Shown one piece after another: positions 35,882 to 44,979 of a stretch of 64,000 bases of DNA. Origin of the DNA: Promethearchaeia archaeon (GTDB lineage Archaea; Asgardarchaeota; Lokiarchaeia; Sigyniarchaeales; SOKP01); assembly GCA_029856045.1 (NCBI GenBank), contig JAHQWG010000003.1, forward strand, positions 1-64,000, given 5' to 3'. The translations under genes and the position numbers were made by a program. Positions within the stretch are counted from its first letter, which is position 1, and each line of letters opens with the position of its first letter. The notes under the pieces are model-generated. The model saw only the letters and a list, made by a program, of their open reading frames with translations, was not told the DNA's origin and did not search any database.

Positions 35882-35902
35882 GTCAATTATTTCTTATTAA
35901 AT

Positions 35903-36379
35903 ATGACTAATATCGTGATTAAAACAAATAAGGGGGACATTAATTTACAGCTTTTTGACGAGGATGCACCTTTAACCGTCACATCTTTTTTGGACCTAAT
36001 AAGAAAAGGTTTCTATACCGGACTTACATTTCATCGAGTTATTGAAAATTTCATGGTTCAAGGAGGTTGCCCATTAGGAACTGGTACTGGTGGCCCCAGT
36101 AACGTAGGAATTAACGGATTTGAATATCAAGGACACATGGTTTCTTATCCATTTAAGGATGAATTTCAGAGCGGTAGGGTTTTTGATAAACCTGGTTTAT
36201 TAGCTATGGCGAACGCAGGACCAAATACAAATGGTTCTCAGTTTTTCATAACTCATATAGTAACTGATTGGTTAACTAACAAGCATACAATTTTCGGACA
36301 AGTAAAATCGGATACTGATCAAGGAATTGTTAATTCAATTGTTACAGGAGATAAAATCTTAGAAATACAAATTTTTTAA
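35903..36379 (+). CDS. Cyclophilin-type peptidyl-prolyl cis-trans isomerase
   Basis: The 158 residues are a single cyclophilin domain. Key segments are FYTGLTFHRVIENFMVQGGC (catalytic Arg in FHR), GLLAMANAGPNTNGSQFFIT and WLTNKHTIFGQV. It speeds Xaa-Pro isomerisation in protein folding. There is no signal peptide, so it is cytosolic. The Trp in WLTNKHTIFG is that of the cyclosporin-binding region of eukaryotic and bacterial cyclophilins. It is a single gene with a close TATA box. Confidence 0.93.
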   Translation: MTNIVIKTNKGDINLQLFDEDAPLTVTSFLDLIRKGFYTGLTFHRVIENFMVQGGCPLGTGTGGPSNVGINGFEYQGHMVSYPFKDEFQSGRVFDKPGLLAMANAGPNTNGSQFFITHIVTDWLTNKHTIFGQVKSDTDQGIVNSIVTGDKILEIQIF

Positions 36380-36468
36380 GTCCTCATTTTTTTTATTTTA
36401 ATTAATTTGCACTATAAAGAGAAAGATTATCTTTTTATGGGAAAAAAAATAGTTAAATAATTCAATTT

Positions 36469-36657
36469 CTATTTTTGTTCTTCTCTTAGGTTATTAATGT
36501 AATCACAGATAATTTGAATAGTTTTCTCAACGATAATTTTTTCTTCGCTATTTAATTCAATTTTGAGAAACTCTAAATATTTTAGAGTTTTCTCTGCCCT
36601 TGCCATATTTTTAAGATATTGACTTCCGTCTTTATCTATAAAACCTCCCCATGCCAT
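36469..36657 (-). CDS. Hypothetical small protein, 62 aa
   Basis: The 62-residue charged helical peptide begins MAWGGFIDKDGSQYLKNMAR and then looks like two helices (KTLKYLEFLKIELNSEEK). The family is not recognised. It lies 23 bp downstream of the membrane protein gene on the same strand, so co-transcription is likely. The sequence is protein-like, with an ATG start. Confidence 0.45.
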   Translation of the reverse strand: MAWGGFIDKDGSQYLKNMARAEKTLKYLEFLKIELNSEEKIIVEKTIQIICDYINNLREEQK

Positions 36658-36680
36658 GAAAATCCTTTTCTTGCCTTATT

Positions 36681-37139
36681 TTATGGAGTCATCATTTTTC
36701 CAACAAAATAAAATATTATCATTAGAATAAATCCAATGAGATAAACTGTGTAGGTAATGTAAGCGCTTTTCATCTCTCCCGGTTTAATCAGAAGCTTCCA
36801 TAATAATAAATAAAATGCTGCAGCTAGAGTAACAAAAATAATGTCCATAGAAGCATTTAATAATGAATCTTGTCTATTCTCAAATTTCAAGCCCCAACTC
36901 CATAATACAAAATTTTCAAAGAATTCCCAGAAAATCCCTATTATTACTGTAATTAAAAGTGCTAACCAAATGGGGAACGCATCGCTCTGCTTTATATATT
37001 TAAAATAGACATGAAGAAATGATAATAAGGCAAAAAATCCTAATCCCATTGCAATATGGCCCCAAGTGAAATAATCCATTGCCGAAATACCAACTTCAGC
37101 AATTGATTCTGCTATAATATCATTTTGAATTCCAATCAT
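36681..37139 (-). CDS. Four-helix membrane protein (DUF2238-like)
   Basis: The 152-residue protein has about four membrane helices. Two of them frame the polar segment IIGIFWEFFENFVLWSWG and SLLNASMDIIFVTLAAAFYL. The WE..FE and D(x)nD residues between helices 2 and 3 resemble the DUF2238/VanZ-like group, whose function is unknown. Helix 3 is followed by a cytosolic LLIKPGEMKSA. It is probably co-transcribed with the small gene downstream. Confidence 0.5.
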   Translation of the reverse strand: MIGIQNDIIAESIAEVGISAMDYFTWGHIAMGLGFFALLSFLHVYFKYIKQSDAFPIWLALLITVIIGIFWEFFENFVLWSWGLKFENRQDSLLNASMDIIFVTLAAAFYLLLWKLLIKPGEMKSAYITYTVYLIGFILMIIFYFVGKMMTP

Positions 37140-37314
37140 TTCTTATTACGTTATTTATTTTTGAATTTTTTATAATATATGATAAGTTGAATTGCTTTTT
37201 AATATTATATTCAAATAGATACATTTAATAAATTGAGAACAAATAAAATTCATTTTAGCATTAAATTAATTAATTTATATGATCGATTAATAATTCACCA
37301 TAAAATAAAATAAA

Positions 37315-37968
37315 TTGAACACTGAAATTCCCTTTGTAATTTTAATCGGTGGAAAGAGTAAAAGATTTGGCTTGGATAAAGGTTTGATAAAAGTATCCGG
37401 TAAATCATTTATTGTTCAGCAAATTGAAACATTAAAAAAAATTAGTAAAAATATTTTTCTTTCTGTGCATGATAAATTTCAAATTCAAACTTACCAAAAA
37501 GCATTAACTAAATTTGATTTTTTATCCTATATTTTAGATGATTATTCAATTTTGGAGGGAAAAAAATTACGAAGCCCTCTACTTGGAATATATTCATCTT
37601 TTAAGTATTTGTTAAAAACCAATTTTAAAAAAATTTTTGTAATCTCTTGCGATTCACCGCTAATAAAATACGAAGTTCTCATCTTGATGTTAAAAGAATC
37701 CTTAAATTTCGATTGTTGTATCCCTCGATGGAAAAATGGATTCCTAGAACCACTTTTCGCTATATATCCTATAGAAAAAGGATATCGTATGGCAAAGAAA
37801 AATTTAAATCTTAAGAAATTTAGATTAAGAGAACTTCTAAATAAAGATTGGAAAATAAATTTCGTATCGATTGAAGATAAAATTAAAAATTATGATAATA
37901 AGTTAGCGACTTTTTATAACATCAATAAAGAAGAAGATCTAGAAAAATTAAAGACTAAACTTTCTTAA
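37315..37968 (+). CDS. MobA-like molybdenum cofactor guanylyltransferase
   Basis: The 217-residue protein has the nucleotidyltransferase signature VILIGGKSKRFGLDKGLIKV, then KIFVISCDSPLI and CCIPRWKNGFLEPLFAIYP. This is the MobA layout; MobA adds GMP to molybdopterin. The GG-x-S-x-R-x-G-x-D-K loop is standard, though it starts LIGGKS rather than the common LAGG. The start is TTG 37315, without an SD. It directly precedes the redox island with the Mo/W enzymes FwdB and tungsten AOR, so a cofactor-supply role is reasonable, inferred from position. Confidence 0.78.
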   Translation: MNTEIPFVILIGGKSKRFGLDKGLIKVSGKSFIVQQIETLKKISKNIFLSVHDKFQIQTYQKALTKFDFLSYILDDYSILEGKKLRSPLLGIYSSFKYLLKTNFKKIFVISCDSPLIKYEVLILMLKESLNFDCCIPRWKNGFLEPLFAIYPIEKGYRMAKKNLNLKKFRLRELLNKDWKINFVSIEDKIKNYDNKLATFYNINKEEDLEKLKTKLS

Positions 37969-38096
37969 AAAAAAGAGTTATTAAGATAAAGCCTTCAGAC
38001 ATTCTTGTTAATAGAATTAAATCTAAACTTTTTTAATATATATAATTTTTAACTAATTAAGATTCAATAGAATAGAGAATAAAAAAAAACAAGAAA

Positions 38097-39488
38097 ATGC
38101 CCGTTCAAGTAGCATTCATGCAACTTTCTAGTTGTTGGGGTTGCCACCAGAGTCTCCTTAATGCGCACTTAGGATTATTGGGTATTCTCCCCGAGTTAGA
38201 AATTGTATATTGGCCAGCTGTTGTGGATTTCAAACATGATTCGCTTGAAGCAAGAGAAGATAGTTCAATTGTCGTGGGATTTCTTGAGGGGTTAATCCGA
38301 ACCCATGAAGATTTAGAAAATACTAAATTAATGAGAAAGAAATGTCAAATTATAATTGCTTTTGGTGCATGTGCTTGCTATGGAGGCATTCCTGGACTAA
38401 GCAATCTTTATAAAAAAGATGATCTTTTACAAAGGAAATTTATTGAAGCGGAATCAATTACAGAGTCTAGAATTCCTGACCAGCATGTTCCACCTATTGA
38501 AGACTATATTGTTAATGTTAAAGAAATTATTAATGTTGATATTTTTATCCCTGGTTGCCCCCCAACCACTGATAATATTATTGCTTCAATTTCATATTTA
38601 TTAAGTTTATTGTCCCCCGATCCAGAAAAGAAAGATGTTGATAAATCTGTATGTGAACAATGTTCATTATATAAAGATGGGTGTCTCCTTGAAAAAGGAG
38701 AGTTATGTTTTGGACCTATCACAGCTAGTGGTTGTGATTTAAAATGCCCAGAAAACGGTAGTCCTTGTGTTGGTTGCTTTAAAGCTAGTTCGAAAGTTGA
38801 TGATAAGGGAAAAAAACTATTGAATTTGCTAGGTTCAATTGATGAAATCGATACGCCCACCGGACTAAATATCAAAAAATTTCTTGAATTATATTTAGGA
38901 TTATCTAATTTGGAACATATGTATTTCAAAGGAGATTTATTGCAACGATTAGCTAAAGAACCTGAGACCTTTTCTGAAAAATTAATTTCAACCTTTAATG
39001 GAAAACAAAAAGTTTTAGAAGTTAAACAGACGGGAAATGAATTAATTGATAATATTATTGGATTACTTCTCTACAAATTAAGAGATAGCCCAGAATTTAA
39101 ATTTAGCCAAAAAACCGTTTGTAGTACATGCGACAGAGAAGTTGTTGATAAAGTTTTTACTGAAATAAAAAGGGATTATGAAGGCTTACCTACAATGGAT
39201 ACTTGTTTTTTAGAACAAGGATATGTTTGTTTAGGACCTGTAACTAAGGCTGGATGTGGAACAATCTGTCCAAATAAAGCAAATGCTCCATGCTTGGGCT
39301 GCTATGGACCTCCTGAAAATATAAAAGATGCAGGAGCAAAATTTTTATCTACTTATTGTTCTATCTCACAAAATGACCCTGAGGAAATTAATGAGAAAAT
39401 AAAGGACCCTGCTGGACTCTTTTATAGATTCACGCTCCCAAGTAGCATTTTAAGTCGAAAACGTGATGATTTTAAGGAGGATAAATAA
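38097..39488 (+). CDS. MvhG-like [NiFe]-hydrogenase small subunit with two extra Cys-rich modules
   Basis: The first 170 residues carry the small-subunit Cys pattern: CWGCH (13-17), GACACYGG and IPGCPPTTDN (from 151). This matches the MvhG/FrhG group and their proximal 4Fe-4S cluster. The C-terminal half has two similar Cys-rich modules (about 186-227 and 342-402), each with CxxC, a Cys-x-GP-x-T step, GCxxxCP and PCxGC. They could bind further Fe-S clusters. At 463 residues it is longer than ordinary MvhG (about 300). No large subunit (MvhA) is in the window. It could relay electrons between HdrA/MvhD and another module. FwdA follows 56 bp later. Confidence 0.72.
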   Translation: MPVQVAFMQLSSCWGCHQSLLNAHLGLLGILPELEIVYWPAVVDFKHDSLEAREDSSIVVGFLEGLIRTHEDLENTKLMRKKCQIIIAFGACACYGGIPGLSNLYKKDDLLQRKFIEAESITESRIPDQHVPPIEDYIVNVKEIINVDIFIPGCPPTTDNIIASISYLLSLLSPDPEKKDVDKSVCEQCSLYKDGCLLEKGELCFGPITASGCDLKCPENGSPCVGCFKASSKVDDKGKKLLNLLGSIDEIDTPTGLNIKKFLELYLGLSNLEHMYFKGDLLQRLAKEPETFSEKLISTFNGKQKVLEVKQTGNELIDNIIGLLLYKLRDSPEFKFSQKTVCSTCDREVVDKVFTEIKRDYEGLPTMDTCFLEQGYVCLGPVTKAGCGTICPNKANAPCLGCYGPPENIKDAGAKFLSTYCSISQNDPEEINEKIKDPAGLFYRFTLPSSILSRKRDDFKEDK

Positions 39489-39544
39489 TCTTATAAAAAA
39501 TAAGATAAAAAGATATATTAAATATTACTATTAAAAACCCGATA

Positions 39545-41281
39545 ATGAATAAAAAAATGTCAAAATCAATAATAATAAAAAACGGTCGTGTATATGACCC
39601 CAAAAATGGGATCGATGGAGATAAAATCCAAATTCACATTCAAAATGGAAAAATTGTAGAAAAAGTTAATGAAAAAGACGCAAAAGTTATCGATGCATCT
39701 GGAATGATTATACTTCCAGGTGGAGTAGATATTCATGCCCATATTGCTGGACCCAAAATAAATAGTGGTAGAGCCTTTAGACCGGAAGACCATGCAAAAG
39801 ATCCGGTTCTTAAAACTAAATTTACAAGAGGTGGTTCTGGATATTCATGTCCCTCAACATTTGTTACAGCTTACCGCTATGCACAATTAGGTTATACAAC
39901 AGTTGTAGAACCTGCAATGGCACCGCTTGAAGCTAAACATACACATGAAGAATTTTTAGATATGCCAATTATTGATAAATTGGCTTTTCCAGTATTCGGA
40001 AATAATTGGTTTGTGCTTCAATATGTTAAAAATAATGATATTGATAAGTTATCCGCATATATTGCGTGGTTATTAGAAACAGTTAAAGGTTATGCTGTAA
40101 AAATTGTAAATCCTGGAGGTGTTGAATCTTGGGCTTGGGGTAAAAATTGTGAATCTTTAGATGATCATGTTCTATATTTTGATGTCACACCCAGACAAAT
40201 TCTTGAAGGATTATCAGCTGCCAATGAAAAATTAGGATTGCCACATACCATACATGTGCATGGTAATAATTTAGGACACCCTGGAAATTATGCCCATACT
40301 ATAGAAACTTTTAAAACTCTAGAAAAAATTAATGCTGCATCAGGAAGAGAGAATGTAATACATTTAACTCATTGTCAATTTAATGCTTATGGAGGTACTA
40401 GCTGGAAAGATTTTGAATCTGGAGCAGATAAAATTGTAGAATATCTTGATTCTCATCAACATGTTACAACTGATGTTGGTCAAGTAATATTTACAAATAC
40501 AACAACTATGACCAGTGATGGACCATGGGAATATGCACTACATCATCTCTCAGGAGTATCAGGATGGGGGGCAAAGCCAGGTGTAAAATGGATAAATAGT
40601 CAAGTAGAAGCAGAATGTGGTGGGGGACTTGTACCATATATATTTAGTCCAAAAGTGGCTGTAAATGCTATTCAATGGGCAATAGGATTAGAACTTCTGT
40701 TATCTATTAAAAATAAAGAACAATGCTTTTTAACTACTGATCATCCTAATGGTGGTCCTTTTACATTCTATCCAAGAGTTATAAAATGGCTTATGGATAA
40801 AAAATCTAGAAATGTTTTACTTAAAGAGGAACTTTCACCTAAAGCAAGTTCAGCCACTGGATTAGAAGCTATTGATACAGAACTCACACTCTACGAATTC
40901 GTCCAATGTACTCGTTCTGGAACGGCAAAATGTTTAGGTTTAACAGATAAAGGGCATCTTGGAGTTGATGCTCAAGCAGATATCTCTATGTATAAATTTA
41001 ATCCTGATAATGGATATAAGGGAATTGAGATTGAAAAGGCATTTACAAATGCAGCATATACCATAAAAGATGGAGAAATTGTCGTCAAGGACGGAAAGGT
41101 TATAGCCACACCATTGGGTGATACTATTTGGACTAAAGCAAATGTTAAAGAAAATCTAATGGATGCTGTGATACAAGATATTAAAGCCAAATGGAGAGAT
41201 CATTATTCAATTAATTTTAATAATTATCCCGTTCAAGAAGTATATCTACCTAAACAAAAAATTATTACTACAAACAGTTAA
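39545..41281 (+). CDS. fwdA: Formylmethanofuran dehydrogenase subunit A (FwdA/FmdA)
   Basis: The 578-residue amidohydrolase has the metal residues of FwdA: His64 and His66 in VDIHAHIAGP, Lys186 in GYAVKIVNPGG, His237/His239 in HTIHVHGNN, His276 in HLTHCQ and Asp399 in FLTTDHPNGGPF. In the family this subunit joins formate to methanofuran as the second half-reaction of CO2 fixation. The start is ATG 39545, or possibly the internal ATG 39557. HdrC follows 12 bp downstream after a strong SD (AAGGAGGA). The remaining Fwd subunits are about 16 kb further on. Confidence 0.93.
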   Translation: MNKKMSKSIIIKNGRVYDPKNGIDGDKIQIHIQNGKIVEKVNEKDAKVIDASGMIILPGGVDIHAHIAGPKINSGRAFRPEDHAKDPVLKTKFTRGGSGYSCPSTFVTAYRYAQLGYTTVVEPAMAPLEAKHTHEEFLDMPIIDKLAFPVFGNNWFVLQYVKNNDIDKLSAYIAWLLETVKGYAVKIVNPGGVESWAWGKNCESLDDHVLYFDVTPRQILEGLSAANEKLGLPHTIHVHGNNLGHPGNYAHTIETFKTLEKINAASGRENVIHLTHCQFNAYGGTSWKDFESGADKIVEYLDSHQHVTTDVGQVIFTNTTTMTSDGPWEYALHHLSGVSGWGAKPGVKWINSQVEAECGGGLVPYIFSPKVAVNAIQWAIGLELLLSIKNKEQCFLTTDHPNGGPFTFYPRVIKWLMDKKSRNVLLKEELSPKASSATGLEAIDTELTLYEFVQCTRSGTAKCLGLTDKGHLGVDAQADISMYKFNPDNGYKGIEIEKAFTNAAYTIKDGEIVVKDGKVIATPLGDTIWTKANVKENLMDAVIQDIKAKWRDHYSINFNNYPVQEVYLPKQKIITTNS

Positions 41282-41292
41282 GGAGGATTAAA

Positions 41293-41853
41293 ATGGAAGA
41301 TTTAAAATCTGATCGAATTTTAGAGATTAAAGATGATATTTCTGATGAACTTAGAAAAGCGGGCTATGCAGAAATTGGTGCTTGCATTCAGTGCGGAAAT
41401 TGCACAGCTAGCTGTCCTTCCGGAAGAAGGACGGCAATGCGAACGCGCTCTATAGTTAGAGAAGCACTTTTAGGGCTTGATGAGGTTCTCTCAGATAAAG
41501 AGCTCTGGCTTTGCACAACTTGTTATACTTGTTTCGAAAGATGTCCGCGTAATATACCGATTACAGATATCATTATATTCCTAAGAAATTTAGCAGTTCA
41601 AAGAGGGCATATTCTACCAAATCATCTCAATTTATGTAGGATGTTCTATGATACAGGACATGGTGTACCAATAAATGACGAAAAATGGAACATCATGAGA
41701 GAATCTTACGGAGTAAGCCGAGTTCCACCTACAGTTCATGCACACCCTAAAGCCGTGAAAGAAGTGCAAGAATTAATTAGTTGTGTAGGTTTCGATAAAA
41801 CTATTGCTTGGGGTAAATACGCCAAAAAAGAAGAAAAAGCGGAAAAAAAGTAA
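41293..41853 (+). CDS. hdrC: Heterodisulfide reductase subunit C (HdrC-like)
   Basis: The 186-residue protein has two 4Fe-4S motifs, CIQCGNCTASCPSG (about residue 32) and CTTCYTCFERCPRN (about residue 75), separated by REALLGLDEVL. This matches HdrC, which passes electrons from HdrA to HdrB. It starts with ATG 41293 after GGAGG, with a short 12-bp gap from fwdA, so the two are translated from one mRNA. HdrB and HdrA are encoded at 53.5-56.5 kb. The tail is charged (AKKEEKAEKK). No membrane anchor is present, so the complex is cytosolic. Confidence 0.88.
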   Translation: MEDLKSDRILEIKDDISDELRKAGYAEIGACIQCGNCTASCPSGRRTAMRTRSIVREALLGLDEVLSDKELWLCTTCYTCFERCPRNIPITDIIIFLRNLAVQRGHILPNHLNLCRMFYDTGHGVPINDEKWNIMRESYGVSRVPPTVHAHPKAVKEVQELISCVGFDKTIAWGKYAKKEEKAEKK

Positions 41854-41971
41854 TTTTTACTTCAAATTTTCTTTTTAATGGAATTCTTATCTCCTGTAAA
41901 AGTAAAAAATTTTTTCTTTTAAATATTAATATTATATAACCAAACCACACATACCAATATGAGTGAGTAAA

Positions 41972-43222
41972 ATGAAAAGATTAAATAATCTAATATATCT
42001 TTTTGGATATTTAGTTCAAGGATTACTGCTAGTATTTTTTAATACTTTCTTACCCGTTCTACTAATTACGGTTTTGGGAATTCCTGAATCAGAAATTGCT
42101 TTTGCTCAATTAATTTCATATGCTGCGTTTTTAATTAAACCGATATTTGCATTGTTATCCGACAAAACTTATGAAAAAACTGGTCAACATCCTAAAAGGA
42201 AAACTTACATATTTTTGGGCAGTATTGGCTTATTTATCAGTTTTCTGTTAATGATTATTTCAATTCAAATTATGATTCTTTTTGGTATTTTTTGGAGTAT
42301 AAACTATTTCTTCATATCAATAATTGATGTTGCAATTGATGGAAATATTATCGATACTTCACCTAATATTCAAACGAAAAAAAGAAAAATTGTCTTAATA
42401 CAAATTGGAAATTCATTGGGTAATGTTTTAGCTTATTTATCCTATATTTTAATTATTAATAATATTTATAACATAAACGATTGGAATAATCTCTTTACTT
42501 TCCAATTAATCACACTATTTCCATTAATAATTCTTTCTTATTTTATATATAATAAAACTATTAATGAAGGAAATAGACAAGAAAGCCTTGAAGAAGAAGG
42601 TGTAAAACAAAAAATATATAAAAAGATAAGTATAAAAACTTTAGATCAATCACATCTAAAGCTTAGTTTCATTTGTATAAGTGCATTTTTGATCCTTTTT
42701 TTCTCAGAAGCACTAGTGCAGGTCCCTTATGAACCTTGGTTAGTGGGAAGATTTGGTCAGGAAGGTTTTGAAATATTTTCATTCTTTCTGATTTTTGCTC
42801 CTTTTATCAACATTATTGGATACCTCTTAATTAATATCGCGCTCAAATATAGTGATAGAAAGAAAATTCTTTATTTTTCAATAATTGTCGTTGGTATTTT
42901 TGATATGTGTATTCCATTTATGGATCTTTGGACTTTAATCATATTAGGAATGTTTGTATTAATTCCGAATGCAATAGCCTATATTGCATTTGTTTCTTTA
43001 ATGATGGAGTTTGCAGGAAATAAGTTTAGTTATAAATATCAGATACTTGCATTAATGGTAATTATTTCTATGCTTATTTTCGGACCATTAGGCACTTTTC
43101 TTTCTGGATTTATAGATACGGGAATTCTACTTGTTATCGTAGGAATACTTACTCTGAGTTCAATTATTCCGATAATATTCATAAAAATGCAAAAAGTTGA
43201 TAATCGAAATTATTTTTTTTGA
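41972..43222 (+). CDS. MFS-type transporter
   Basis: About 416 residues form eleven or twelve hydrophobic helices with a long loop in the middle (residues about 205-230, NEGNRQESLEEEGVKQKIYK). The segment after helix 2 (LLSDKTYEKTGQHPKRKTYI) has the GPH/MelB-like DxxxxKxGxxPxRK pattern of the major facilitator superfamily. The substrate is unknown. GTG 41963 is an alternative start adding three residues; ATG 41972 is preferred. It lies between HdrC and the pseudogene. Confidence 0.7.
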   Translation: MKRLNNLIYLFGYLVQGLLLVFFNTFLPVLLITVLGIPESEIAFAQLISYAAFLIKPIFALLSDKTYEKTGQHPKRKTYIFLGSIGLFISFLLMIISIQIMILFGIFWSINYFFISIIDVAIDGNIIDTSPNIQTKKRKIVLIQIGNSLGNVLAYLSYILIINNIYNINDWNNLFTFQLITLFPLIILSYFIYNKTINEGNRQESLEEEGVKQKIYKKISIKTLDQSHLKLSFICISAFLILFFSEALVQVPYEPWLVGRFGQEGFEIFSFFLIFAPFINIIGYLLINIALKYSDRKKILYFSIIVVGIFDMCIPFMDLWTLIILGMFVLIPNAIAYIAFVSLMMEFAGNKFSYKYQILALMVIISMLIFGPLGTFLSGFIDTGILLVIVGILTLSSIIPIIFIKMQKVDNRNYFF

Positions 43223-43292
43223 ATAAATCAGAAATTTTTAATACTTTTTTAAATAAAATTAGCATAATTTCTTAGAGAGGCATTTGTAATTG

Positions 43293-43701
43293 ATGATTAA
43301 ATCCGAAATTGGTTCCGAATAAACGGAAAAACTTCTTGATTTAAAGAAGGACGAGTTCTTAATTCCGTTTAAGGTCGTACTGGGGTCCAGGTGAGTCGGG
43401 AAAAACAATAAATTTTAATAGGTTAAAAGAAAGGTTCAGTAAGGTCAAAATAACTCAGGGATATTCGATCGAGACGACCAATGGAAGGACGCTCTGGCAA
43501 GATTCCGTGTTTTTAATGTTGGGATGCGAATTAGAAGGTAAAAAATATAGAATTATCGTACAGATAGTTACCTGCACAGTTCAGGAAAGATTTTTATCTA
43601 CTAGAGAATACGTAATTGACGGAGCTGACGGATTTGTGTTTATTGGGGATTCAGACCCTGAGAAAATCGAGGAAAATACCAGTTTGTTCCCTTATCTCTA
43701 G
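43293..43701 (+). pseudogene. Degraded MglA-like small GTPase gene
   Basis: Reading across two lesions rebuilds a GTPase: MIKSEIGSE, a stop (TAA 43320), TEKLLDLKKDEFLIPFKVV, a frame shift at 43380, then WGPGESGKTINFNRLKERFS with a perfect P-loop (43384-43407). Further segments are KITQGYSIETTNGRTLWQDS and REYVIDGADGFVFIGDSDPE. This matches MglA-type GTPases of the Ras superfamily, common in Asgard archaea. Its third motif reads TVQE where TGQE is expected, and the frame ends early, before the NKxD region. The local GC content looks higher than the neighbours. It is a dead or dying gene. The only intact frame (GTG 43507 to 43701) lacks the P-loop. Confidence 0.78.
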
Positions 43702-43741
43702 TTTTACTATTGAAAATTTGTTGGTAAGTATTTCTTTCAAT

Positions 43742-44089
43742 TCAATAATCCTTGGATCGAATTACATGAAACCATTGATTCCAAACATTTAATAATTTTG
43801 CAAATTGTTCTCTGGAAATTGAGTATTCTTTGAATTTACCTTTCTTAGAACTATGAATAAATTTATGTTTCTCCAAAATTCTAATATGATGGGAGATAGA
43901 AGGTTGACTTTTATTCAAGCTTTTTTCAATATCAGATAGTAAACATGGTTTATTATTTAATAGATTTAAAATTAAAAATCTGTCTTTATTCCCTATGATT
44001 TCCATACATTCTCGTAAGAACTTATTGGAGTTCTTCTTCTTGATTTCTTTTTTTATAGTTTTACTTTTATTCTTTGAGAATTCTTCCAT
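43742..44089 (-). CDS. ArsR-like winged-helix transcription regulator
   Basis: The 115 residues have a Lys-rich leader, then a winged-helix domain: DRFLILNLLNNKPCLLSDIE, KSLNKSQPSISHHIRILEKH and KGKFKEYSISREQFAKLLNV. The SxxSxHHIxxLE helix is the DNA-reading helix of ArsR-type repressors. No metal-binding Cys pair is present. The same DNA-binding domain is fused to a receiver in the next gene upstream (44132-44971), so the two regulators are paralogues. It is third in a three-gene operon: sensor kinase, receiver-HTH, HTH. Confidence 0.8.
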   Translation of the reverse strand: MEEFSKNKSKTIKKEIKKKNSNKFLRECMEIIGNKDRFLILNLLNNKPCLLSDIEKSLNKSQPSISHHIRILEKHKFIHSSKKGKFKEYSISREQFAKLLNVWNQWFHVIRSKDY

Positions 44090-44131
44090 GTTTTTCTTAA
44101 TATTCTCTTTTTTCTACTATTTTCTAAAAAA

Positions 44132-44971
44132 TTAAGATGAGAGATTTTTAATCCAATTCTCCCATAAATGCACAAATTCCATTATTTTTGGCTTATTTAA
44201 TGAATAATAAATATATTTTCCATTTTTACATCCTTTAATGAATCCTGTTTCCTCTAATTTCTTAATATGATGTGAAGATGTAGATTGAGATTTACCAATC
44301 AACATCTCTATTTCTTCCAACTTTAATGGTTGAGATTTTATTACTTCCAGCATTAAAAATCTTTCAGGATTTGAAAACGATTTTAACCATTCAATTAAGT
44401 TAATTTTTTCATTAATAACGGCTATTTCAAGTATAGGTTCTATGTCGTCATTTCCTTGTTCAAGATAATTTCCTTTTTCTAAAGAATTATTAATTTGGGA
44501 GGGTAAAACACTTTTATCTGATTGGATTAAATGTTTAATCTGTTTAAATTTTTCATTATCTTTCTTAAGTTTATTTTTCACTTGATGATTATACATTGCG
44601 AGTTCTATTGTAGGTAGAAGCTCATCTTCACTCGTTATAGGTTTTACTATATATCCATAAGGTTCCGATAATTTGGCTCTATTTAATGTTTTTTTATCTC
44701 CGTATGCAGTTATAAATATAATAGGAATATTATATTTTGCATTAATAATTTTCGCTGTTTCAATTCCATCCATAGACCCAGCGAGAATTATATCCATTAA
44801 TATCAAATCAAGATTTAAATTCTTGATTTTGGAAATTGCTTTTTCTCCAGAAGAAACAATGGCTATTGGATTATAGTTTAATTTTTTTAAAAGAATCGCT
44901 ATTGCTTCAGCGGTAATTAATTCATCTTCAACAATCATGACTTTTATTTGCGACATTTTACTAATTCTCAT
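44132..44971 (-). CDS. Response regulator: receiver domain fused to ArsR-like HTH
   Basis: The 279-residue protein has a receiver domain (about 7-125) with the acidic pair VEDE, the phosphorylated Asp in LILMDIIL, a Thr in FITAYGDK and a Lys in VKPITSEDE. A linker of about 60 residues leads to a winged helix (about 195-275: FSNPERFLMLEVIKSQPL, SQSTSSHHIKKLE). Phosphorylation by the kinase upstream probably alters DNA binding. A receiver fused to an ArsR-type head is unlike the bacterial OmpR/NarL types. ATG 44971 is the start; an internal ATG at 44956 is possible. The kinase gene is 8 bp upstream. Confidence 0.85.
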   Translation of the reverse strand: MRISKMSQIKVMIVEDELITAEAIAILLKKLNYNPIAIVSSGEKAISKIKNLNLDLILMDIILAGSMDGIETAKIINAKYNIPIIFITAYGDKKTLNRAKLSEPYGYIVKPITSEDELLPTIELAMYNHQVKNKLKKDNEKFKQIKHLIQSDKSVLPSQINNSLEKGNYLEQGNDDIEPILEIAVINEKINLIEWLKSFSNPERFLMLEVIKSQPLKLEEIEMLIGKSQSTSSHHIKKLEETGFIKGCKNGKYIYYSLNKPKIMEFVHLWENWIKNLSS

Positions 44972-44979
44972 AATAATTT

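Noticed and set aside
43507-43701. A 64-residue ORF resembling part of a GTPase
   Set aside because: It is the last, in-frame piece of a broken MglA-like gene. The P-loop and N-terminus lie upstream in the same and another frame, so it is reported as a pseudogene.
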